Source: Piezodorus guildinii (lineage: Eukaryota > Arthropoda > Insecta > Hemiptera > Pentatomidae). From it: a stretch of DNA of 64,000 nucleotides. The position numbers and the translations under genes were made by a program. Position 1 is the first letter of the stretch. Every line of letters begins with the position of its first letter. Below the pieces are notes generated by a model. It worked only from the letters and a program-made list of their open reading frames with translations, was not told the DNA's origin and did no database searches. Below are positions 32,600 to 41,000 of the stretch, in pieces. The DNA lies in contig CM041293.1 in the NCBI GenBank assembly GCA_023052935.1, positions 177,001,600 to 177,065,599 of the forward strand, in the 5' to 3' direction.

Positions 32600-32926
32600 C
32601 CCACACGAGTGACGTTGAAGTTTCGTGTCAGAGGTGAAGAATTAAAAGAAATTCCAACAAATCCCACCAAAGAACCAGTACCCATCATCGGAAACCTATG
32701 ACTTCCTGCCCTACAGTATCCTTTAATAATATTCCCCTTGTCCAAGTTGAAAAGATCCGACAAACAAGACTCCATATTAACAAACGTCTTAGCTTGGAAT
32801 CCTCATACAAGACTGAAACTACACATTGTTTTCGACTACAAAAATTACTGGACAGACACTCTAACCTTACACATAGCAAAAAAAGGCAAATACACGACCA
32901 TCATAATGGCGATAAGAAATTAAGAA
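32600..32926 (+). pseudogene. Cytochrome-P450-like N-terminal remnant
   Basis: One frame reads EELKEIPTNPTKEPVPIIGN, L, a stop (TGA at 32699), then LPALQYPLIIFPL and, further on, NVLAWNPHTRLKLHIVFDYK, NYWTDTLTL, ending at TAA. This follows the P450 N-terminal pattern: a proline-rich hinge (P-P-P), PIIGN, then (V)W-GP..-IVV.D-(K). The haem-binding cysteine, the I-helix and the ExxR motif are absent. The internal stop and missing glycine of the W-G-P motif argue for a dead fragment. No splice context was found. An alternative is chance similarity in a 100-codon frame. Confidence 0.45.
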
Positions 32927-33269
32927 GTAGGGCTTTGGGTCTCCACTAAACAATCGTATTCTTTCGTGCTCTATCTTTACAATTCAAAATCCTCAAAGCT
33001 CCTTACTACAATCAAATCATACATAATGAAAGTAATGTTCCATAAGCTGCCGGTTTTGATGCAACCAGGTACCGTTCCTCCCAAGACAAACTTTATTCTC
33101 TTTCTAACTCACTAGTTTCAATCCTTACCTCATCTTCCAACTTCTGGCTTAAAATAACAATTGGAGTACAACCATCGGATAGTTTCTCCACACGTTGTAA
33201 CAAGCCATTGCATCTTTAATAATATCATATTAACTAGATGTTTGCCAAATACAGTTGCAAATATAAATA
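32927..33269. other. Nothing recognised
   Basis: Unassigned sequence between the P450-like remnant and a mariner end; pyrimidine-rich at 33095-33140. Confidence 0.45.
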
Positions 33270-34663
33270 TCGGGTTGTTAAATAAGTTCGCAGCGTTTTT
33301 ACTTTCCCGTATAGTGTATAGTAAGGGGAAGTGTTGCGATCGTGAAAATTTTCGAATTCCAGTTTTCAACGGAAATACACATTTTAGGGCCAACTGAGTC
33401 CAAATAACCAAGTCCCGCAAAAAGGTCTGTATGTGGTAACTCCGGAGCGGAAACGGACAAATATACGCCCGAGACGTTACAAAACCTTTTTCATCAAAAT
33501 GAGCTTACCAGAAGAGCCACTTTATACCATGCATTTTGCACCTTTTTTCGATTTTCTCGAAAACGGTTCCGACGAATTTGATTAAACTCGCTATTTTGAT
33601 GTAAAATTTAATAGGCTTTAATATCATGTAGGTTTCATTCTGCTTAAAATAGTCTGACAGGACTTAAATGCCAATATTTTAAATTTTCTTCCCCTAAAGT
33701 ACCTTTAATTTTGTAGATTCAATAATAATAACTAGATTATCTTGTTAACGCTGATGAAAAATAGGTAAATATATAAATTGAATAAATTCGATACCCAACT
33801 AAAGGAGAAAACTGGAAACATATTTTTTTAATGCAATTTTTCGTTTTTGAAGTTAAGAACAGTAATATACATGTATAATACACCGTTGGAATGCTAAATA
33901 TTTTAGAAAAAATATTATATTACACATGCTATTGTTAATGTTAACGGAGAATGATGGAATGCCGATAAAATAAACTGATTGTCGTCAATGATAATAGAAT
34001 AGATTATTGAATAAAACACATGTTTCTATTAAAATTCAATTTAATTAATTCTTCAACAATTGGTTTGTATCTTTTAATGTATTTAAAAATTCTTAAAATG
34101 ATATTTACAACGGAGGTAAGTGAAAGTCGTGTGTTGCGAGCACCAGATTTTTTTAGTAGTGATTTCAGATCCTTGTGAATATTTTCTGCAAAATAGTTTC
34201 TGCGATATCCCTTGTCGCAAAGTGAGGCTTGTATGTGACAAACGCTTGAATTTGGTCATCATCAACAGTTGGACTTTGAATCCGACCGCTTGGCGTCTTC
34301 CAAGTGAAATTTTCCAGTTCTGAAACGAGCAAACCAAATACGTGGAAAGTACCTTCTCTTAAGGCATCATCGAAATACACACTACAAACTGTCGATCGTC
34401 TGTGCGGTAGAATTTCCTTCTCGAAAATAAAAATTTTTAAATGACGAAAATGAATTTTTATATGTTCCGTTTCGACCAGGCAAAATACCACTTAAAGATA
34501 AGGTATCTCGGTTGAAACTGATGCATACCATAAAATCACCTTCAATAATTTTTTTCTAGAATATGTAAACAATATTGACTAACTAAACACAATTTTATGA
34601 ACACGGAGAGGATTAAATTAAAATATTGAAAAACGCTACAAACTTATCTTACAATCCAAACAA
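33270..34663 (-). mobile_element. Mariner-like element (MAR-2) interrupted by a HINE-like copy
   Basis: Ends TCGGGTTGTTAAATAAG and CTTATCTTACAATCC, with AACGCT next to the right terminus (GCAGCG at the left) as in the element at 36818. The minus strand encodes a mariner DNA-binding remnant: SGRIQSPTVDDDQIQAFV, then ATRDIAETI, the helix-turn-helix 2 region. The catalytic core is missing. The HINE-like insertion at 33301-34148 separates the left terminal repeat from the rest. Confidence 0.75.
33301..34148 (+). mobile_element. HINE-like family, full-length copy inside mariner
   Basis: ACTTTCCCGTATAGTGTATAG at the left directly after GCGTTTTT, and GTAAGTGAAAGTCGTGTG... GCACCAGAT at the right before TTTTTTAG. 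The neighbouring element at 36818 shows the uninterrupted GCGTTTTTTA of the target, so insertion happened inside a T-run with no clear longer target duplication. Confidence 0.88.
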
Positions 34664-34720
34664 TAAAATTATAGGTGGAATAGTCAGGAATCAGTCATTT
34701 TTGAAAAGTTTTTAATTTTT

Positions 34721-34760
34721 GCCAACGTTTCGGCTCAAGCTTGTGAGCCATCATCAGGGC
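34721..34760 (-). ncRNA. Hammerhead-ribozyme-like motif
   Basis: Minus strand: UGCC, CUGAUGA, U, stem II GGCUC/GAGCC with an 8-base loop (ACAAGCUU), then GAAACGUU and GGCA. TGCC and GGCA form a 4-bp stem I. The AACGUU palindrome gives only a minimal stem III, as in ribozymes that act as dimers. The site triplet is GUU, not the usual GUC, and one extra U follows CUGAUGA. Core bases are otherwise intact. Confidence 0.5.
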
Positions 34761-34918
34761 ATTACTGAGCCATGTCCAAGCATAAACTTCTGAAGTTTGC
34801 GATGATGAAGTTGAGGTCCCAAGTAGAGTGAATTATATTGAGGGTGTATAGTCGACTGTAGAAACTATTATAGGTGGAATAGTCAGGAATCAGTCATTTT
34901 TGAAAAGTTTTTAATTTT

Positions 34919-34958
34919 GCCAACGTTTCGGCTCAAGCTTGTGAGCCATCATCAGGGC
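34919..34958 (-). ncRNA. Hammerhead-ribozyme-like motif, second copy
   Basis: Same sequence as 34721-34760, 198 bases downstream in the same orientation; two tandem hammerheads in one strand could act in trans as a pair. Confidence 0.5.
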
Positions 34959-35082
34959 ATTACTGAGCCATGTCCAAGCATAAACTCAAAACGTTGGCAA
35001 AAATTAAAAACTTTTCAAAAATGACTGATTCCTGACTATTCCACCTATAATAGTTTCTACAGTCGACTATACACCCTCAATA

Positions 35083-35448
35083 CAAAAATAAAATTTAAAA
35101 ACCAGTTCAAGATAACGATGATGGATTCGTAACTATTTCACTGACAGACAATAATCTAAAGGAAACTCTACTGACAGGAAAAAAACGCAATCGCAGTTTT
35201 ACATATCATAATCATTAATCTTTTTTTAAATTTTTTAATTTAAACGTTTATATATGAGTAGTTTTCCTTATACATTAAGAGGATTTCTAATTTATTCATG
35301 TTTTAATTTCATTTATAAAACTAATTTTAATAATTGGACAGTCACAATACCATGAATAAAATATTAAAGAAGGAAAATATGAAAGTGTTAATAAATCAAT
35401 AATAAAAATGAAAAAAAAAAAAAGTAAGTATATATATATATATATATA
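35083..35448. other. Nothing recognised; (TA)n next to transposon
   Basis: AT-rich; a TA tract at 35429-35447 forms the left border of the Tc1-like element. Confidence 0.5.
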
Positions 35449-36268
35449 CTTACTCACTCAAAAAAGTTTCCGTACAGCATGCTATTAATTTGCAGGACTA
35501 TGTATTTTCAACTTAACAATTTTCTAATGTACGAATTATTAATACTAATAGCAGCCAAAAAAATAGATTTATTTATTTTTATTCCAACATTAATATCAAA
35601 CGAAGCAGAATTTCTTTTGTTAATGATAGGTCAAAAAAGTTTCCATGCAATTTCAATATTAATCATACTTTTTGTACTATGAGTGTCTTTCCAGTTTTAT
35701 CGGTATAAATCTTATCTCTATGATCAAATCTTAGTTTAGTATTAGCTTTAATTGTGCCTAGGAAACTGATTTATTTTTAATATGCCTGTTTCCCGTTATT
35801 TGAGGGAGAGCTTATGGTTCGTTACCGAATTCAGGGTTTATCTCTAAGAAAAATTGTATATCTATTTAATAAGCCACATGCTACTGCACTTAGTATGTAC
35901 TTAGGATTGAAATATCTGGAGGATAGACCAGGTTCTGAAAGACTTGATTGCAGAATTCAGATCCTAGCACTGCCAATGGCCATCAGAATAAATAGGAACT
36001 ATGGAATTCAAGTCTACCCGGAAACAGTCAAAAATATTCCAAGAAGAGAAGGATACAGTGGTCGAGTGGCTAGAAAAAAGCCCTTTATCAGTAAGATAAA
36101 GATAAACCGGAAGAAGCGGCTGAAATTTGCCTTTGTGGGTTAGCAAATAAACACAACAATTTTTGGTAAAAGGTGATATTCTCTGACGAATCCAAATTTT
36201 AAATTTTTGGGCCAGATGGAAGGTCAAAAGTTATTATATTATATTTGAGTGGAAACTTTTTAGAGTAA

Positions 36269-36270
<2 letters not shown>
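35449..36270 (+). mobile_element. Tc1-like element, internally deleted
   Basis: Inverted ends CTTACTCACTCAAAAAAG/TTTCC and GGAAACTTTTTAGAGTAAGTG sit in TA microsatellite. A second internal AAAAAAGTTTCCATGCA at 35635 repeats the left end 175 bases inside, the inner binding site of an IR/DR Tc1 element. The ORF from 35814 reads MVRYRIQGLSLRKIVYLFNK, PETVKNIPRREGYSGRVARK, KPFISKIKINRKKRLKFA, then SLTNPNFKFLGQMEGQK: paired-domain and GR-RKK-P nuclear-localisation-like region, then the first catalytic block (FSDES-F) in degraded form. The C-terminal half is missing. Confidence 0.85.

Positions 36271-36271
<1 letters not shown>

Positions 36272-36341
<70 letters not shown>
36272..36341. repeat. (TA)n microsatellite
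   Basis: About 35 TA units directly right of the Tc1-like element; with the tract at 35429-35447 it looks like one microsatellite split by the insertion. Confidence 0.9.
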
Positions 36342-36342
<1 letters not shown>

Positions 36343-36817
36343 CATCCTTAAGGGATCGGTTCGGTCTAAAGCATTGGTTCCTCGCGGATCCCTTCATTCA
36401 ATCACATCGATGGCAAGGATCCTCTAAATGTATATATATGTCTAAATAGGTTGCAAGTGGGATTCCCCATCAAGACGTAGCGTCGAGGCCTCACGTTCAC
36501 TTCCAGACGCAGGTTTAAGAGGCAAACCAAAGTCAGACACTGAGCTTTAATAATAAATACGTTAGAATTTGTAAGAAAGTGAGCAAGGCCTAGAGATAAG
36601 GCAGATGCTTTGGTCAATGATTATAGGGAAAACAGAAAAAAATCTACATTTTAAAATAAAAATGTTTTGTCCAGTCAAGTCGTTTGTGGAGAATACAAAG
36701 ATTATTAAAGTCGTGTCTATTTTGAGAAAAATTTGATTTTAGTAAAGAAAAAAATATGATGAAGGTCATTATTAAAACTTATTGGAGAAAGAGGGAAAAT
36801 GACAGAAGTGGGTTTTA
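36342..36817. other. Nothing recognised
   Basis: Unique in the window. AAGGGATCGGTTCGG and GCGGATCCCTTCATT near 36352-36398 are partly inverted. The minus ORF 36402-36617 is unsupported. Confidence 0.4.
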
Positions 36818-37632
36818 TTGGGTTGTAAAATAACTTCTAAGCGTTTTTTACTGGTGAATGCAATAAAAAATTCAGATTCGTGTAAATATTTTCAATCAAT
36901 TATATATGAACCATTTTGATGTATAACACGTTGCCATCTTTCAGGTAATTTTTTCAATTTGGTCATCATCAACCGCTTTGGGTCTTCCAAGTCAAAATTT
37001 CAGTTCTGAACGGAGCAGACCACTTACGAATGGTGCTTTATCCTAAGGCGTCATCGCCATACACACTGCAAATTTTTTTAAACGTCTGTGCTGCGCATTT
37101 TCTTTTTTGAAAATAAAAAATCATTGATTGACAACAAAAATTAAAAAAAATCGTTTTCTATTCCATTTTGAGCAAGCAAAATACCACACAAAGATAAGGA
37201 ATCTCGGTTGAAACTGATGCATAAAAGCACTTTAACTAGTCCTGTTTTGGAATATGTAAACATTATTGGAGAGCCCGTGGCTAGCACGCTAGTCTCTCAT
37301 GCTAAAGGTTGTGAGTTCGAATCCTAGTTCCGTGGGGACTTTTATAAGGATGTAATTATATTGGGATTCAGTCACAGCCTCTCCCCCAGGTATGTGAAAC
37401 CCGTCATCAAATGGTGGACACTCACAAAATTAGGCGTAGGAAGTGCACTACACTACAAAATGCATCGAAAAACGTGAGTGTAATCTCCCAGGAGATCACA
37501 CCGCGAGGTCTAAGGCTTACACGGCCTGTCGCGCCACTTAAACATTATTGGCCAAGTAAACATGACTTTATAAACCAGGAGAGGAATAAATTGAAACATT
37601 GAAAAACGCTAAGAACTTATTTTACAACCCAA
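36818..37632 (-). mobile_element. Mariner-like element (MAR-2), with SINE-C inside
   Basis: Ends TTGGGTTGTAAAATAAC and CTTATTTTACAACCCAA, with TA on both sides (36816-36817 and 37633-37634). The inner CTAAGCGTTTTT and AAAACGCTAAG extend the inverted repeat. The middle shares TTGGTCATCATCAAC and TCTCGGTTGAAACTGATGC with the element at 33270. Coding is heavily degraded. Interrupted by SINE-C at 37270-37539. Confidence 0.82.
37270..37539 (+). mobile_element. SINE-C with perfect 12-base target duplication
   Basis: AAACATTATTGG occurs at 37258-37269 and 37540-37551, flanking AGAGCCCGTGGCTAGC...CTGTCGCGCCACTT. B box AGTTCGAATCC is intact; the A box has lost part of its sequence. It inserted into the mariner-like element. 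Confidence 0.92.
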
Positions 37633-37880
37633 TATTTGTCGATGGAGTGGGTCAATTTGGAGGAAATTAAGTTGAGTTGACCTGCCTGATACTGTTGTCC
37701 ATGAATTTAGGGAAGAACAGAAAAAAACCTACATTTTAAGAGAAAAATTCCATCTTTTGGAGCTTACAAAAATCATTAAAGTCTATATAGGGTCTATTTT
37801 ATTTATATTGTGATTTTAGTAAAGAAAAAAGAAGTGGCTGAAGTGAGTTGAAATAATGTTTCAGAAACGTTCTTTGAATT

Positions 37881-38025
37881 ATGCCAGCATCAGAAATGTC
37901 TGAGAAAAAATGGTGGTCTGTGAAGTCGGAAGACTTAATGGCAACGGACAAACGTTACAAGAAGGAGGATATACAAGCTTTGAGAACTTGGCTGGAAAAG
38001 CAACCGCACCTGCCTCCTATATCAG
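37881..38025 (+). CDS. CRAL-TRIO copy 2, exon 1
   Basis: Starts at ATG 37881 (MPASEMSEKKWWSVKSEDL); a second in-frame ATG at 37896 is possible. Forty-eight codons plus one base, donor GTAATT. A weak donor for a first exon, but the phase joins exactly with the next exon (D codon split G|AC). Confidence 0.88.
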
Positions 38026-41000
38026 GTAATTACTATCCTAATTAACTAACAAGGGAAGGATACCAAATGTGTCTCACCGATTTTGATGGCATTTTTTTAG
38101 ATAAAACTAAACATTAAACCATTAGACTCTGCAAAATACTTGGAGCCAACGCTCCCCTGGAGTCGAATAAAAAAACAAAACATTTTATTTAATATCTCGG
38201 TTTATAGTGAAGGTAGAAAAATAAATTTGGCGTCAAAATTATCCTATTTCAAAGCGGAATAATAAAAATAAAACAAAAAAAAATAAGCCATTAAAACATT
38301 TAAGTAAGTTTTATTCCTAGTAATGATCCTAAAAAACATAAATAACCTCGTCAAAACAATACTTTTAAAAACGTTTCTTAGAATCTGTGTTCCCTCACTC
38401 TTAAAAAAGAATTTTAATCTAAGCACAGTTCTTAAGAAACGTTATTAAAAGTATTGTTTTGACGAGGTTATTTATATTGTTAGGTTTATTATTGGGTTGT
38501 CCGGAAAATTAGTAGACAAATTTGGGCAAAAATTAAAATTTACAAACTTAAAATGTATGTATTTAATCTACAAAATAGTAACCACCGTTAGCGATTACCC
38601 TTTCCCAACGGCTTGGAAGGTCCATTATACCTTTTTTCCAAAAATCACTATCCTTACTCCTGAAGAACAATAAAAGCTCCGTTTTGACGTCATATTCTGA
38701 AGATTAGGATTTCCCTTGAAGAAAATTTTCGAGAGAACGGAAAAGATGGAAATCCGAAAAAGAAATGTCAGGTGAGTAGAAAGGTAAAACCTCCGATCTG
38801 AAGCTTAATAACTTTTGCCGAGTCCTTAAAGACACATGGGGCCTAGCGTTGTCTTAGTGCAATATCACTCCTTTCCGATTTGCCAACTCTAGCCATTTCT
38901 CTTCAATTACAGCCTTCAAGCGATCTAACTGGGCGGAGTAAAAGTCCGTATTTATTGTTTGGTTTTGTGGAAGGAGCTCAAAATGTATGGGTCTGAGCAT
39001 CACCTTTCTTGGATGCATGCCGGCCTTTGGTGATGCGAGCGGCGTCGTTCCAGGCAATCCCCAAGATTTTTTTCTGCTGGAGTTAACGTGGAGAACCCAT
39101 TTTTCGTCACTAGTAACAACTCGTTTCAAAAATGGATCCTTCACTTTTTTTCAGCAGCAAATCACAACATGAAATCCTTTTAATAAGGTTCTTTTCACTG
39201 AGATCATGGGGAACCCAAACGTCGTAACGACAGACGTGCCCGGGGTTTTGCAGGCTCTCAACTCCGCAGCTATCTCACGGAGACTAATTCGTGGATTGTT
39301 TGCGATGACCGTCATAATATCCTCTATGTCAAGAGTTGATCTCCGGCCAGCCCGGGTTTGTCTTCCAAATTAAAATCTTCTGATCTAAACCGCGAAAATC
39401 ACTTCTGAACCGTCCAATCAGCAAATGAATCGCTTCCATATAAGGCATGAATCTTTCTGACAGTTTGGGCAGCGTTTTTCCCCTTTTTTTTTTAAATAAC
39501 AGCATACTATACCGAAAATGAACTGAATCGTGACTCATGTTGGTTTGCAATAAACTACACTACTGAGCCATAATAAAGACTAATTCAGTGAGTAAACATA
39601 GTTAATTCCATGAGGATTAAAGTCATATAAATAAACATTACCTTTGTGATCTTTTTTAGAAGAAAAATAAAAGGTAAATTTTATTTTCAAAATCTCTACG
39701 AACTTTTCGGACAACCCAATACCAACTTTAAAACTTAAATATTTTAATGGTTTATTTGTTTAATCATTGTGCTTTAAAATAGGATAATTTGGCCACTAAA
39801 CTTATTTTTCTACATTCAGTAGAGCCAGAGATATTCAATGAAATGAATTGTTCCGCGTGCAAATTTTCCGATTTTTTTACATGCTCCTACGGAGCGTTAG
39901 ATCTGAAAATTTTGTAGACTCTAATGGTTTAATGTCTAGTTTTATCTGTTGGGTTATTTCACATGAAATGTCCGTTTTTATAGTTTCTGAAATACATAAA
40001 GGATGCAGGTATCTGTTGTTTTCTTCCGAATGTTTACATATTTAAAGTAAACAGTTACTAATCCTCTACCTTTGTATTATAAACATTAGCTTCCCAATCA
40101 ATTACCCACTTTTTAGTATACCTCCAAATATGAACATGGAAACACGCGATTTTCGAGTAATATTTTTGTAAGAGTTTAAACTCGGCCATTTAGCAGCTGA
40201 GGCCGCTAGAAATATTTGCAAGGCGTTTGGGGAAGGGAGTGTTAATGAACGGACCATTCGCCATTGGTTTGATAAGTTTTCAGCTGGGGATACCGACTTG
40301 GAAAACTTGCCCCGAGGAAGACCTCCGTCTGTAATAGACAACGATGTCCTCAAACATACAGTAGAAGGAAACCCCTACCAAACAGTTAAAGGACTCTCAG
40401 CACAACTAATTGCAAGTACATCTACCGTTTCCAGACATTTAAAGTGTATCGGGAAAGTAAAAAAGCTCGATACATGGGTACCTCATGATCTCACTGAGCG
40501 GCAGCAAATGAAAAGCCTTGAGACCTCCGTTTCTTTGCAATTGAAAGAACTGGACTGCGATGTTCTTCCGCACCCACCATATTCTCCCGACTTGTCTCCA
40601 ACAGATTACCACCTGTTCAGGAATTTAGGCAACTTCGTCAAAGAAAAACTTTTTGAAAACGATGATAAAGTGAAAAGTGCGTTTTCAGATTTGGTTTCAC
40701 TTCAAAGTTCAGAGTTTTTCAGTTCGGGGATAAAAAATTTGGTGTCACGTTGAGAAAAATGTGTAGAAAAAGAAGTTAAATACTTCGAATAAAATTATCT
40801 TGTTTTCATATCGTATTTTTAATAAAAATCCTTTACCTTGAAAACGGATATTTCATGTGACACCACCCAATAAAATAAAAAAATACATCAAAATCCGCGA
40901 TACACATTTGGGATCCTTTCCTTGTATGATTACATATTATTTACGATATAATCATAATAAAGTTTATCTTTGCAGACGAACAGCTGTTGGTATTCCTAGC

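Larger units (their letters stand above)
34670..35082. mobile_element. Penelope-like repeat ends, two minus copies and one inverted plus copy
   Basis: A unit with TATAGGTGGAATAGTCAGG, AGTCATTTTTGAAAAG, GCCAACGTTTCGGCTCAAG, GTGAGCCATCATCAGGGC and CTGAGCCATGTCCAAGC is present twice in the minus sense (34670-34868 and 34860-34988). A shorter copy follows inverted (34986-35082), ending TATACACCCTCAATA. Tandem plus inverted truncated copies are characteristic of Penelope-like insertions. No reverse transcriptase here. Confidence 0.55.
38049..40925. repeat. Foldback element filling intron 1, with two mariners in its right arm
   Basis: Left arm 38049-38395. The right arm is its reverse complement in three pieces, 38426-38490, 39722-39947 and 40873-40925, separated by mariners at 38492-39719 and 39949-40870. 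Matching pairs include CAAGGGAAGGATACC/GGATCCTTTCCTTG, ACTAAACATTAAACCATTAGA/CTAATGGTTTAATGTCTAGT and ACCTCGTCAAAACAATACTT/AAGTATTGTTTTGACGAGGT. Without the mariners it is about 0.73 kb with 345-base arms and a 30-base loop. It has no coding capacity. Confidence 0.9.

Noticed and set aside
19141..36341. Possible CRISPR-like or satellite arrays among the short repeats
   Set aside because: Repeats are TA microsatellites and dispersed transposons; no regular spacer structure.
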